This document shows positions 1 to 11,000 of a stretch of DNA of 64,000 nt, in pieces. Origin of the DNA: Pyropia yezoensis (Eukaryota; Rhodophyta; Bangiophyceae; Bangiales; Bangiaceae); contig CM020618.1 of assembly GCA_009829735.1 (NCBI GenBank), positions 28,744,894-28,808,893 of the forward strand, written 5' to 3'. The first letter of the stretch is position 1, and each line of letters begins with the position of its first letter. The notes below the pieces were generated by a model. That model was given only the letters and a program-made list of their open reading frames with translations, was not told the DNA's origin and did no database searches. A program made the translations under genes and the position numbers.

Positions 1-395
1 TGGGGGAGGGAGTTTGGGAGGCGCGAGGAGAGGGTGAGAGGGGGGAGAAGAAGGTGCAAGCGGCCGAGCGCCCCGCCACGACGGGGGCTCGTTCTGTCGG
101 CTCGTTCTCAACAATTGTGGCGGGCGAGAGCAGAGGTGGAGGGGGAGATGGGGGGCGGGGCGGCGGCGGCACCCGCGTACGCCATGCGAAGCCGGCACAC
201 ACACTCTGGGGAGCGCAACGCCTGTCGTTCCCGTTGCGTGTTTTTTTTTTTCTCGCTCCTGCTTCCCCCCCCCCCCCAAGCGCCACCGCCGGCACCGGTC
301 TATCCACCCCCGCCTCCCCACGCATTGTGGTAGTAGCGACGGCCGACGGTGCTGGCCACTTGAGGCGGAGAGGGCGGTGCGCCACACCCCCAGCG
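1..395. other. Low-complexity flank, no gene recognised
   Basis: G-rich then C-rich sequence with a T run near 241-250 and C runs near 266-279. Long open frames here are a by-product of the high GC content and have no recognisable domain. It is the 3' flank of the minus-strand gene that ends at 396. Confidence 0.4.
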
Positions 396-397
396 TC

Positions 398-431
<34 letters not shown>

Positions 432-1319
432 CCGGGGGGGCCGGCCGTCGTCGGCCAGCCGCGCAAACAGGTAGTCGGTCGTTCGGCGGAGCGACGCCAC
501 CTCGGCTCGCAGCGCCCGGCGGCGGCGCGACGCGGCGCTGCCGCGGCCACCCCCCCCGGCGCCCCCGCCGATAGTCCCGCCTCCCCCGTCGCTCCCTCCG
601 ACCCCCTCATCACTACCCCTAGCACCACCCCCACCACCAAACCAGGCGCCCCAGCCAATGCCGCTGCTGCTGCTGCTCGTGGGCGCGGCGGCGGCAGCCT
701 TGGCCCCCCCCGCCCCGCCCCCGTCGGCGGCCACCACCAGCACGTCCCGCAGGATGTCGAGGTGCCGCTCCAGCGCCCGCACCCGCGCCTCGAGCACCCC
801 ACACCCACACGTGGTGGGGACGGTGCAGCCAGGACCGCCGCCGCCGCCACCGTCGCCGCCACCACCGCCGTAGGACTCGACAGCAGTAGTGGGGCCGTCG
901 GCCACGGTACCCGTAGCCGCCACCGCCGCCGCCGCCGCCGCCGCTGCCGCATGGGGGACGCCCAGGTCAAAAGAGGCCGACGCGGCGGCGGCGGCGGGCC
1001 GGTCGGCCGAGCCGCGGCTGGACGACCCAAAGGTCGCGCCGCGGCGCAGGCGGGGGCGCCGCACCGCACCCGCAGCGGCGGCCGCAGCGTCCCCACTGCT
1101 GCTGGGGGCGGTGCGGAAGGTGTCGCCACCACCGCCACCGACACCGCTACCGTCACCACCACCGCCGCTACCGCCACCGCCACCACCACGGGGAACGCCA
1201 GCACCGCCGCCACCGCCACCGCCGTCGTCGCCAGCCGAGGAACCGGGTGGCCGCGCCACAAACGAGGCGCCCCGTCGCAGCGGCGGCCGCGTGACGGCCG
1301 ACGGGAGCGGGGGAGGCAT
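396..1319 (-). CDS. Hypothetical low-complexity protein with C-terminal coiled coil
   Basis: A 307-residue frame starting at the ATG at 1319-1317, which opens MPPPLPSAV. I preferred it to the upstream starts because the sequence beyond is G/P/R-rich and looks untranslated. The first two thirds are Gly/Ala/Ser-rich. Two leucine heptad stretches follow: one with the core LEARVRALERHLDILRDVL (about residues 180-200) and one with the core LRAEVASLRRTTDYLFARLA near the C terminus. These would suit a short homo- or hetero-oligomerising coiled coil. The frame then enters a pure Gly tail encoded by the 31-nt homopolymer at 400-430, so the exact C terminus depends on the true homopolymer length. No family is recognised. 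It is transcribed divergently from the PLP enzyme at 2049. It could be a chance frame, but the heptad periodicity argues for real coding. Confidence 0.35.
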
Positions 1320-2048
1320 GGCGCCGGGAGCACCTGGGGGAAAACAAGAGGGGGGGGGGGGGAAGGGGGAAGGGCGTTCTTCCCAGGTAAAAAAATAGGG
1401 TGGGGAGTGGGGAGGGCTAGGAGGTCGGGAGGAGAGTGGGTATGGCGGGGAACCAGGGAGGCTGGACGGGGGGGGGGGGGGGGAGGAGTCGCAGAGGAGG
1501 ACGACGAGGATGGCGAAGGGAGGGGCGGGGGGCGGCTGCCGCCGTTGCCGGCCGCCGCCCGCTGCCCAGCGCGCCCGCCGGTACCGGGCAGGTGGTGGCC
1601 CGGCTGGGCCCGCCGCCGGCCGGGGGGGGGGAGGGTGGGGGAGGCGTGGTGGGTGCCTGGCGTCGCCCCCGCTGGCCAGGGTGGGCGGCTCATGGGTGCG
1701 GGCGGGGGCGAGAACTCGCTGCTGCCTCCGCGTGCGCCGAGCGCTGTGGCCGTCATCGTTGGGCAAGGTGTACCGTACACACGGAATTGTACAGGAATGT
1801 ACATACTTGGTTGCTCTTTTAGAAGAGCGGGCGGCAACAATTCTTGTCGGGTTTCCGGACGAACTCATTTCTTGCACAGCGTTCTCGCTTTCTGGACAGC
1901 GCGGCTGACGCGGCACGCTTCCATGAATTAAGTACATTGCATACACACGAGGGAAGGGGGTTTTTGCCCTCGGCCATGCACCCGCCCGTCCTCCCCCGAC
2001 CCCCCCCCGCCGGCGCCGGCGGCCGCGCCCCCCGCACCGGCGCCGCCC
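1320..2048. promoter_or_regulatory. Divergent intergenic region with GTAC-rich island (1768-1945)
   Basis: This lies between the minus-strand coiled-coil gene and the plus-strand PLP-enzyme gene, so it probably holds both promoters. Most of it is G- or C-rich, but 1768-1945 is markedly AT-richer. It contains GTGTACCGTACAC, a perfect 13-nt odd palindrome (1768-1780), and two more GTAC cores within 25 nt. No canonical TATA box is evident. The promoter role is inferred from position and composition. Confidence 0.35.
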
Positions 2049-3596
2049 ATGGCCGACGTGACGCTCGCGGATGTGGAGGTGGCGGCCGCCCGTCTGGCCG
2101 GCGTTGCGCACGTGACGCCCCTCCTGACCTGCGCGTCACTGGATGACGCCCTGTCAGGCGGCACCACCCGCTTCTACTTTAAGGCCGAGGCGCTCCAGCG
2201 GACGGGGTCGTTCAAGTTTCGGGGCGCCTACAACGCTGTCGCCTCGCTCATTGAGCGCCTCGAGGGGGGGAGGGGGGGGGGGGGCGCCCCGCCGCTTGCG
2301 GCCGTCCCCAGTGAGTGTGACGGCAGTGGCGGCAGTGGCGGCAGTGGCGGCAGTGGCGGCATTGGCGGCAGTGGCGGCGGTGGCGGCAGTGGCGGCGGTG
2401 GCGGCAGTGGCGGCGGTGGCGGCAGGGGGTCTGGCGGCGGGGATGGTAGGGATGGAGGTAGCGTCACGAGGAAGGGTGCGCGTAGCGGTGGCGCTTGGGC
2501 GGACGCTGCCCGTGGTGGCAGCTGCGGCGGCGCCGGCTGGGGCGCCGGCAATGGCGCCGGCGGCGACGCTCCCCACCCGCCGCGGCCTCTGTCGGCGGCG
2601 GCTGACGCACCGCTCTCGCCCCCTGCCCCCTTGCCCCCCCCCCAGCTGTGCCACCGCCCCGCGCCCGGCGCGGCGGGCGGATGCCGTGCCCACCTGACCT
2701 TCATCACCCACTCGTCTGGCAACCACGGGCAGGCGGTGGCCGCGGCGGCCGCCGCCGTTGGCGCGCGCGCCCACATTGTCGTCCCCGCCGCGTCGGCGGC
2801 GGTCAAGCGGGCAGCCATCAAGGCGTATGGCGGGGTGATAACCACCTGCGGGGTGGGTATGGCCGCCCGCCTCGCCGCCGTCGAGCAGCTGCTGCACCCA
2901 CCGCCGCCGCCACCACCGGCATCGTCCCCGCCACCCCACCAGGGCGCGGCCAGGGGGGGGGCAGAGGTGGCGGGGGCCCCCAATGGGGACCTCCCCCCCC
3001 TCTCCCCTCCCCCCCCCCCGCCTTCACCGCGGCGCTTCCTGGTGGACCCCCACAACTCGGCCGACGTCATTGCGGGCCACGCGACGCTGGCGCTGGAGCT
3101 CCTCGCGCAGGCGCCGTCCCCCCTCGACGCGCTCATCGTGCCCGTCGGCAGCGGCGCCATGCTCGCCGGCGTCTGTGCGGTGTTGCGGGCCACCCCCGCG
3201 GGCCGAGCGGTGCGGGTGTTTGGCGCGCAGCCCGCGGCGGCCGCCGGCGCGGCGCGGTCGCTCGCGGCGGGCAAGCGGCTGCCAAACAACGCGGCGGACG
3301 CGGCGGCGACCGCCGCCGACGGTCTCCGCGCGGACCTTGGCGTCGCCGGCTGGGCGGCGCTCTCCCGGGGGGACGTCCAGGCGGTACTGGTGGTGCCCGA
3401 GGCGGAGGTGGCCCGGTGGATGCGGGTGGTGTGGGAGCGCCTCAAGCTGACGATCGAGCCGTCGGCGGCGGTGGGGGTGGCGGCGGCGGCGGGGGCAGAG
3501 TTTGGGGCCCTCGGCCTCCGGTCGGTGGGTGTGGTGCTATGTGGGGGGAACGTCGACCTGGAGGGGGGGCTCCCATGGCAACGGGGAGGGGCGTGA
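2049..3596 (+). CDS. Serine racemase / threonine dehydratase-like PLP enzyme (fold type II)
   Basis: A 515-residue frame starting at the ATG at 2049 (MADVTLADVEVAAARLAGVA). Fold-type II PLP enzyme landmarks appear in order. TGSFKFRGA carries the Schiff-base lysine (about residue 58). HSSGNHGQA is the Asn loop that holds the PLP ring. VGSGAMLAG is the phosphate-binding Gly loop, where most family members have GGG. CGGNVDL is the C-terminal signature of the serine racemase/threonine dehydratase family. The family catalyses serine racemisation and/or Ser/Thr dehydration, and I cannot choose between these. The Gly/Ser-rich insert encoded at about 2262-2690 and a second Pro-rich insert near 2895-3030 make it longer than the usual ~330 residues. 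The first insert has splice-like ends but excising it would break the frame. The cofactor lysine and both loops are intact, so an active enzyme is expected. Confidence 0.85.
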   Translation: MADVTLADVEVAAARLAGVAHVTPLLTCASLDDALSGGTTRFYFKAEALQRTGSFKFRGAYNAVASLIERLEGGRGGGGAPPLAAVPSECDGSGGSGGSGGSGGIGGSGGGGGSGGGGGSGGGGGRGSGGGDGRDGGSVTRKGARSGGAWADAARGGSCGGAGWGAGNGAGGDAPHPPRPLSAAADAPLSPPAPLPPPQLCHRPAPGAAGGCRAHLTFITHSSGNHGQAVAAAAAAVGARAHIVVPAASAAVKRAAIKAYGGVITTCGVGMAARLAAVEQLLHPPPPPPPASSPPPHQGAARGGAEVAGAPNGDLPPLSPPPPPPSPRRFLVDPHNSADVIAGHATLALELLAQAPSPLDALIVPVGSGAMLAGVCAVLRATPAGRAVRVFGAQPAAAAGAARSLAAGKRLPNNAADAAATAADGLRADLGVAGWAALSRGDVQAVLVVPEAEVARWMRVVWERLKLTIEPSAAVGVAAAAGAEFGALGLRSVGVVLCGGNVDLEGGLPWQRGGA

Positions 3597-4085
3597 CGCC
3601 CGCCCCCGCCCGCGCGGCTGCCACGCTCAGTTAACGCTCGCGCGGCCACGACTGGCCAGTCGAGGATGTGGGGGACCGACTCGGCCATCCCGTGCGCCGC
3701 CGAATGGAGGCAGCCCACAGCGCTGTCCGGGGTGAAGCCCGGCGTAGGCGGCGCGCGGGTATTTGGCCGCTGCGCTGGCGGTGCGCGGGGCGGCTGCCCA
3801 CGGCAGAACGAGCAGCCGCGGCGTCTGACGCGACGCGCGCCGAAAGAGAGCGGGCGCTGGGCCGCACTTCCCTTCCCCATGTACAAGGACGCAGCAACGC
3901 ACCGCTTTTTGAGGCGCTCCGAAACGAGGCGCCCCTCCCTCCCGTCTCCGCCCCCACAACGCCCCATTCGTCTCTTCCTCCCCTCCTCCCCCTCCGCCCC
4001 CCCCCCCGCCCCACTCACAGACAAAAACAGTTCCAGAACGAAGTGGAACGACCAGTCGCCACGGGCCGGCCGCCGACCGGGCACG
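3597..4085. other. Convergent intergenic region, nothing recognised
   Basis: This separates the 3' ends of the PLP-enzyme gene (+) and the Sly1 gene (-). It is Arg/Ala/Pro-codon-rich in every frame, which is typical of GC-rich spacer. No domain, RNA gene or clear polyadenylation signal was seen. Confidence 0.4.
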
Positions 4086-6575
4086 TCACCTCACGTCGGC
4101 AGACGCAGCAGCCGGCGCCACCGAAGGGGGTGGCCCTCCCAGGGCCTGCAGCTGCGCGAGAAACGCGTCGCCCGTGACCATCTCGGTGGCGCCATACACC
4201 ACTCGACGGCGGCCATTCCCCCCCCGCCCCGCGTGCTCCATTACGTTGTGGTACTCGACGTAGTTGCCGCCGCCCACCACAAACACAATCGCGTCCTGGT
4301 GGCGCGGCCGCCCCGCGGGGCGAGCGCCCCGTGGCGACCGCGGGTCCCAGTACCCGTACCCATTGACCAGTGCGGTCGCCGCCGCCGACGGTGCGCCACC
4401 CGTGTCACCGCTGCCGCCGCCGCCGTCGCCACCGCCGCCCATAAGCGCGTCCACAATGCGCGACGTGGCGCACGCCTTCTCCGCCGCATTGGCCAGCCGC
4501 TTGTTGAGGTTGGCCGCGACGGTGTGGAAGCCCTGCACGCCCAGCTGCACTGCCGACGAGACAACTTTTTCCAGCTGCGTCGACGCGGCCAGCGCCGACG
4601 CGGCCGACGCCATCGAGGCCGAGCCCGACAGCAGGCGGGTCCCAACGTCCGCGTCGGGGTTGCCCAGCCCAATATTGCTGTCGCTGGTCAGCGTTCGCCG
4701 GTGGCCCGGCGAAGCGGCGGCGGCGGCGAGACTAGAGCCCGGCCCGAGCGCCGCCGCGGACACGCTGCGCGAGAAGCGCTTGTTGGCCCGCACAAACGCA
4801 AACGCGCGGGTGTCGGTGACTCCCGCAGCAGTCAGGGCGGCAGCCGCGTCCTCCAGCGCCCCTTCCCGCCGTTCGTCTGGCGCGCAGAGGGCGGCGATCA
4901 GGGCAAGCCGGAGGCGGTCCCCGTCGGTGGCCGCCACCCGTGGCGCCGCCGCCGCTCCGCCCGCGGCGCCCGCCCGCGAGTTGCCCCCAGAGCGCACCCA
5001 GTCGAGCGCCACTCGCACGGGCTCGGCCGCCGCCGCGGCAGCAGTGCCGCCCGAGCTCCCCGCCACCGCCAGCAGCTCCTCCTCCATCGTAAAGAGGGTG
5101 TCAATTCCCCGCCGGTGAATGGCCTCGAGCAGCGCCGTCGCGATCGTCGTGTGCATGTCAATCAGCGCCTTGCGTTTCCGCAGCGCAGGCAGGCGGGTGA
5201 GGGCGGCGGCCAGCTTGTCCGCCCCAACCCCTGCACCCGCCGACGCCGTCGCGTCCAGCTGCGCCGCCACCGCGTCGAGGGAAACGTCGCCACCCCCACC
5301 CCCACCACCACCACCCACCGCGCCGGCGGTTCGCGAAATGTCCGCGACGGCCGCCTGATACTCGGTGAGTGCCGCGGCGACCGCGTCAGCCACCGCCGGG
5401 AACGGGGCATCCGCGTTGGCCGCCCAAAAGTCGTCCCGCGCCGCGTCCAGGTCATAGGTGCGGGTCGCGGCCGCGGCGGTCGGGGACGTGCCGCCGCCGC
5501 CTGCCTCGTCCGGCGCCGCCACCCGCACTCGGTTGAGCCGCACGCCCAGCACGTCCGACGCGAGCGCTTGGTACGTCCACGCGTGGTGGAGCATCACCGC
5601 CAGGTCCACCGTCCGGTCCAAAATGACGAGCACCGGCTGAGCCATAGCCGCTGTTCCCGTTCCCACCGCCGGTGCCCCCCCGCGCACGTCGGGGAGGAGC
5701 ACGCTGTTGCGGGTGCGTAATTGCTCGCGGAGGCGGGCGTCGAGCTGGGCGGCCACCATCTCCGCCGCACCCCCCCGGGGGGCACGGATGATCGGCACCG
5801 CCGTCAGGGTGGCGCACACACAAAACAGGCCGTCGACAATGGCCGACACGACCGCCTCCACTGCGCCGTCCGTTACGCCTGCCGCGTGGAGCGCCGCAAA
5901 GGTTTCGCTGGTGGGGGGCGGCGGGGGGGGAGTCCCGGCCCCTCTGGCTGCTGCTGTTGCCGCGGCCGAGGCCTTGATAGCCCCCGCCGATGGCGGCAGG
6001 TTGAGGGAAAAGAGGTTGTGTTCGAGCGACAGGAAGTTGGCGTACAAGTCGTAGACGGTAGCGATAGCGGAAGCGGCGACGCCCGCGCGCGCCACCGCAT
6101 CGGCGAGGGATTCGAGCAGCTCCCGCGACAGCGACGACGTCCAGTGCACGTGGAGGCCATCGTACAGGCCCGCACCCGCATCGGCAGCGACGCGCGCCAC
6201 ATTCTCGGGCGTCGGCGCCAGCAAGTACACGGCCGGCACGTCGGGGATGGCCTGACGTGGCGCGGTCGCCGACAGGTGGAGCGTCACCCCGTGCGCACGC
6301 AGGTCCGACACCTGCAGCAGCGGCGCGATAACGTCGCGGGCGGGGGCGTCATAGACGAGGACCTTCCAAAAGGGGGGGGCCCCACCACCGCCGCCGCCCC
6401 CGCCGCCGCCGCCGCCGCCGCCGACCGTGGCACCCCCCCCATTGAGAGCATAGGGGGCGAGAGCGCCTGACACGCCGCCCTCGTCAGCGGCGGCGCCGAC
6501 CGAGTCGAGCATGTCCAGCAGCAGCGCCCGCTGGCGAGCGAGGACCGACAGCCGCGGCTCTGCCGAGTCGGCCAT
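4086..6575 (-). CDS. SLY1: Sly1/SCFD1-type Sec1/Munc18 (SM) protein
   Basis: An 829-residue frame from the ATG at 6575-6573 (MADSAEPRLSVLARQRALLL). The open frame continues upstream, but the extra sequence is non-conserved. SM proteins clasp SNARE bundles, and Sly1 binds the ER-Golgi syntaxin Sed5/STX5 to promote ER-Golgi fusion. The N-terminal Sec1 domain 1 has WKVLVYDAPARDVIAPLLQV, followed by VYLLAPTPENV and YDLYANFLSLEHNLFSL. The central part contains QPVLVILDRTVDLAVMLHHAW and TYQALASDVLGVRLN. The C-terminal strand QDAIVFVVGGGNYVEYHN followed by VVYGATEMV is diagnostic of the Sly1 branch rather than Vps33, Vps45 or Sec1. The protein is longer than the usual ~640-670 residues because of Gly/Ala-rich loops (a Gly run near residue 60, Ala-rich loops in domain 3). 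It is one uninterrupted exon. The upstream spacer leads to the 3' end of the homeobox gene on the same strand. Confidence 0.92.
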   Translation of the reverse strand: MADSAEPRLSVLARQRALLLDMLDSVGAAADEGGVSGALAPYALNGGGATVGGGGGGGGGGGGGGAPPFWKVLVYDAPARDVIAPLLQVSDLRAHGVTLHLSATAPRQAIPDVPAVYLLAPTPENVARVAADAGAGLYDGLHVHWTSSLSRELLESLADAVARAGVAASAIATVYDLYANFLSLEHNLFSLNLPPSAGAIKASAAATAAARGAGTPPPPPPTSETFAALHAAGVTDGAVEAVVSAIVDGLFCVCATLTAVPIIRAPRGGAAEMVAAQLDARLREQLRTRNSVLLPDVRGGAPAVGTGTAAMAQPVLVILDRTVDLAVMLHHAWTYQALASDVLGVRLNRVRVAAPDEAGGGGTSPTAAAATRTYDLDAARDDFWAANADAPFPAVADAVAAALTEYQAAVADISRTAGAVGGGGGGGGGDVSLDAVAAQLDATASAGAGVGADKLAAALTRLPALRKRKALIDMHTTIATALLEAIHRRGIDTLFTMEEELLAVAGSSGGTAAAAAAEPVRVALDWVRSGGNSRAGAAGGAAAAPRVAATDGDRLRLALIAALCAPDERREGALEDAAAALTAAGVTDTRAFAFVRANKRFSRSVSAAALGPGSSLAAAAASPGHRRTLTSDSNIGLGNPDADVGTRLLSGSASMASAASALAASTQLEKVVSSAVQLGVQGFHTVAANLNKRLANAAEKACATSRIVDALMGGGGDGGGGSGDTGGAPSAAATALVNGYGYWDPRSPRGARPAGRPRHQDAIVFVVGGGNYVEYHNVMEHAGRGGNGRRRVVYGATEMVTGDAFLAQLQALGGPPPSVAPAAASADVR

Positions 6576-7692
6576 GACGGGCCCCACCGCGGGGAGGGGG
6601 GGGTGGGGGGGGGGCGTGCACCAGAAACAAGGGGGGTGGGTGGGATGGGGCGAAGGGGGAGGGAGGGAGCGGCGAGGAGACGGCGACCGAGACGGCAATG
6701 CGAGTCGCCCGGCACTGCACGTAGGCGACACGCGGCCGCAGGTCGACAAATCGGACGGGCCGTCGCGAGCGCACCCACAGCTTCTTTAGTGTCAGCCAGC
6801 CACGTGGCTTCCGTTGCCTGAACTTGGCTTGTGACTCACCAGCCGCAACCAGGTTGCGGCAACCTTGACCTCAACCTTCACGCCCGTCTGCGCGGCAGAC
6901 CGAGGCCGTTGATCAACACGCCACAGCGGACACCCCCTGGCGGACATGTCACCCCCCCTGGTGGGGATATCACCCCCCCCCTGCGCCCGCCCCCGCTGCT
7001 GGACGCGCGGCGGCGCACGTGGCGCCCTGTTCCTGCGCGTGTGGGGGAGTTATCACCCCCCTCGCGGGGTTATCACCCCCCCCTGCGCCCGCCCCTGCTG
7101 CTGCCCCGACGTGCGGTAGCGTCAGTGCGGAGGATGATCCCCCTCGTGTTCAGCACCGAGCGAACGGGATCTACGGCGTGAGCAGCGATCGCGGAGGGCC
7201 GTGAAAGCGGCGGTGGAAGCAATGGTGGTGGCGATGGCGGCGGTGGCGGTCGTGGCTGAGGAGGCAGTGACGGTCGCTCCCTCCCCCCCCCCTCCCCCCA
7301 CTTGTATCCCCCAATGAGCGACTGCGAGGGTAGGATACCAACGTGCAAGAGAAGAGGAGGTGTGTCCTCAGGGCTGCGGTAGCGGATATCGACATAGAAG
7401 GAAAGAAAAACAAGAATGAGACAAAACAACAAACGCACACAGGAAATGAACATGGAGCGGGATGCCCATACAACCCCACACTCCCGGCCAACCACCACCC
7501 CGCAACTGTCCGCCTCAAAAAAAAAGGGCACCCCCTCCCCAGCAAGACCCCATGGCCACACAAAGGCCAGAAGTGAGAGCATCCACCACCCACGGTGGCG
7601 ACGCGCGGAAGCAGCAGGGGCGGGCAACTCCCGCCCTCCCAACTCGACTCATAAGAGACCCCCTGCGGTGCGCGGGCACGCGTCGCGGCACC
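6576..7692. repeat. Spacer with imperfect tandem repeat (6950-7105)
   Basis: This lies between the Sly1 start and the homeobox-gene stop, both on the minus strand. At 6950-7105 a module built around TATCACCCCCCCCTGCGCCC is repeated, ending in CTGCTGCT- or GCTGCTGG-like tracts. Single GGGTTATCACCC-type submotifs lie between. The rest of the spacer (7200-7600) is mixed sequence with A-rich patches and may hold the homeobox 3' UTR. No gene was supported. Confidence 0.45.
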
Positions 7693-7979
7693 TCAGGTGC
7701 GCGTACTCAACCGCACGTCCGAGCCCGGCAGCACCCGCCCCGCCGCGCTGCCGCCCGACGCGCCGCCGCCACGGCGGGGGGAGGTGCGCTTGGACGCCGC
7801 AAAGCGGCCGCCGCCGCCGCGGGGCGGCAGCGGCGGCGCGCCGTCGCCGCCCGACGCTGCCACCGCCGCCGCCGCCGCCGCCGCCGCCGGCAAGCCCGTC
7901 ACGCTGGCCGCAACGCCTCGGCCACCGGCCGGCCGCCGCCTACGGGTCGACGTCCGCACAGCGCCGCCCGCCGGCGCGC

Positions 7980-8022
<43 letters not shown>

Positions 8023-11000
8023 ACCGTCGCCGTCGCCGTCGCCGTCACCGTCGCCGTCGCCGCCGGCGTCACCGTCACCATCGCCGCCGGCGTCACCGCC
8101 CCCATCCCCATCCCCATCCCCATCCCCGTCCCCGTCGCTGTCGCTGTCGCCATCGCCGTCGCCGTCACCGCCGGCATCAGATGCATCCACCTTGCTTCGT
8201 GTGTCACCGCCTCCGCCAGAGTCCCCAGGCGAGACAGCCGGCGAATCGGACGCTGCCGCCACCCCCTCAGCCGGCAACAGGTCGCCGCGGTCAGACGGGG
8301 CGGCGGTCCCACCCGCCCCCTTCCGGCCACGGCGGGTGCCGCGTTGCCGCGTCCGCGGCGCGGGTGGGTCGGCAGGCTCGGCACCACCGTCGGCCGCCGC
8401 ACCGCCACGGCTGGCGCTGCGGAGCGCCCGTGGGCTGGCGCTCCCGCCACCGCCACCCCCACCACCACCCCCCCCGCCACCGCCACCCTTGTCTCCCTGT
8501 CCAGCCCGGCGCTTGGCAGCTGGGGGCGCGCCTCCGCCGCTGCCATCAGCGGTGCCCCCTCGGCCTCCCTTCCGCCCGCCCTCTACGGGTGCCACGTCGG
8601 GCGCCGCAGCGCCCGCCGCGGCGGCCCTCCGCGCGAGCGCCATGGGCGGTTTAGTCTTGAGCACCCACTCGTCACCCCCCCGCCAGATCTGGTAGGGCCG
8701 CAGCGCGTCGCGCGGCAGCCACCCAGCCTCGCGGCCGTCGGTGGAAACGAGAAAGCCCTTGCGCGGCGCTGAGCCGCGGACAACGCCGACCAGCCACGAT
8801 GCCGCCACCCGCGCCTCGACCGCGTGGCCAATCTCGGGCGACCACCGACGGGCGCCGCCGCCACTGCCACTGCCGCCGCCGCTACCGCCTCCGCCCGACG
8901 CCCCCGCCGTCGCGGGCGGGGGGGCGGGCCGCAAGCGGGTAGCGGCCACCACCTCTTGGGTGGAACGACCGCCGCTGACGCCACTGCCATCAGCGGCAGA
9001 CGATGACCCGCCGTCGCCGCCGTCGCCGCCGTCGCTGGCGCTGCCCCCGCCGCCCCCATCGTCGCCGCCCGTGTAGCGCACGCGGTACAGCAGGCGCGCC
9101 GACGGGGGGGTGGGGGACGCCATTGGCGGCAGCCCCGGTGACACAGCAGTGGAGCCGCGGAGCCGCCGCCGGGCCACCCCAACCAGCGTCCGCGCAGCGG
9201 CAGAGACGTCACCGCCCTCGACGGCGACGCCCTGCGGCTGCTCCCCCCCGCCCTCCCCGCGCACCTCCCCCTCCCTCTCCGCGTCGGGCGTCGCGCCCGG
9301 CGTGGCGGGTGGCTCGGCGGAGCTCGCAGCGGCACTGCCGGGCGCCACCGCGTCGGCAAACGAAACGGAACGGCGGAGAGCGCGCGTGACGGGCCGCGGC
9401 GACGTGCCCGCGGCCGCCTTTGTCGCCGCACCCTCGGGCAGAGGTGGCGCCTGTGCCGGCGGCTGGGCGGGCCCACGGGAGGCCGCGGCAGCAGCGGTGC
9501 CCACCGCTCCCGCCGCTCCGGCGCCTCCTCGTCGAGGGCGGTCGGGCGTACGCGCGCGGGCGCTCCCCCCCCCCTCTGCCTGCGGGAGCCCTACGCCAAG
9601 AGTGAAAGGCAGCGACGGCGCCGCGGCAGCGGCCCCGGCCTTGCCGCCTCCACCCCGTGTGACGTGCACCGACGAGCCAAGCGAAAAAGGGGCCTCGGCC
9701 GAGACGCGGGCCACCACCACAGCGGGGGCCCATGCACGGCCGACGCCCCTGCCCGGCTCGAGCACCTCCACCTCGTCACCCGGCACGTACTCGCGCTGTG
9801 CGCTGACACGCGGAGTGGGGGGCATACGGCCAAGCGTGCCGGCTACGCCCCCCCCCGCCCCCGCCCCCCCGGGGAGGGCGTCCTCAAAGTGCACGCCCCC
9901 GCCAGCACCGGAGCCCAGAGACAGCAGCACCGCCGCACCACCGCCGACGCCATCCCCCGCCGCGGCGGTCGCGAGCGCCCGCTCGCGCAGCCGGGGAGAC
10001 TGCCGCGGGCCGCCGCCCCCCGCCCGCCCCCGTGGTGGCTGCGGCGACGCCACATCCCAGCCACCCCCGGGGGCGGCCAGCCCCCGTGAGGTGCTATCCG
10101 CGGCCGCGGAGAGGAGCGCCAGGTTTCGCAGCCGCGGGCTAAATCGCGGGCCAGGAGAAAACCCACCGGCAAGGAGCGTAGGCGACCGTGTGATAGGCCG
10201 CCCGCCGGCCCTGCCCTGCGACGGCGAACGGCTCGCCGCGGCAGGGACAGCAGCAGCGGCGGCGGCACCGCCCGCCCCACTGGCGGGCGCAGCCGCCCAT
10301 ACGGGCCGATTAGACCAGCCACCGTCGGCCGCGGCGGCAGGCGTGGCCGGCGACGGTACCCAAAAGTCACGCCCAGCCGCCGCCGAGCCCGGTCCGGGGC
10401 CTGGTGGAAGCGCCAGTGACGGTAGCGCCCGCGCAGCGGTGCCACGAGAGGCGGTGACCCCTCCCCCGGTTGCGGCCGGGGGGGGGGGCACCACCGAAGC
10501 AGATGGCGCCTCGTACGGGGGAGTCAGACCCGGCGGGCGGGTGCCCACGGCGGAAGACACACCACCGCTGCTGGGGCCACGTGAAGGCGGCGGTCGTGGT
10601 GCGGCTGTGGCGGTGCCCGCTGGCTCTGCCGGCGACGCCGCAGCCGCCGCAGCCGTTGTAGCAGCTGCAGCAGCAGCCGCGGCCGCAGCCGCGGCCGCAG
10701 CCGCCTTGGCAGCTTTTCCCTTGCCCGCACGCGAAGTGCGCGCCCGCTTGGGTGGTGGCGCCGGCACCGCTGGAGCCGGCCGCGGCGCCGCCCCAGCAGG
10801 CGCACCGGCCCCTGCTGGTGGACGGCCGCCGTACGCCACAGGCGCCTCGGGTCCCCCGCCACCAATGACAGCGCCGCGCGGGGCGGCAGCGGTGCCAGTG
10901 ACCGCGGCAGGCACACCCGAGACCGGCCCCGCGGCGACAGCCCGACCAGCCGCGGGGGGTAGCGGCGGCACCTTGCGCGCGCGCTTGCCCGGCCGAGGTG

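Noticed and set aside
1768..1800. Copper-response promoter
   Set aside because: GTAC cores alone are too short and common, and the regulator is known mainly from green algae.
54..1931. Long plus-strand frame over the first 2 kb
   Set aside because: It is Pro/Ala/Arg-rich throughout, antisense to the better coiled-coil frame, and without any domain.
2311..2645. Intron in the PLP-enzyme gene
   Set aside because: Good-looking splice ends, but its length (335) would put the conserved SSGNHGQA part out of phase. Kept as a finding, not a feature.
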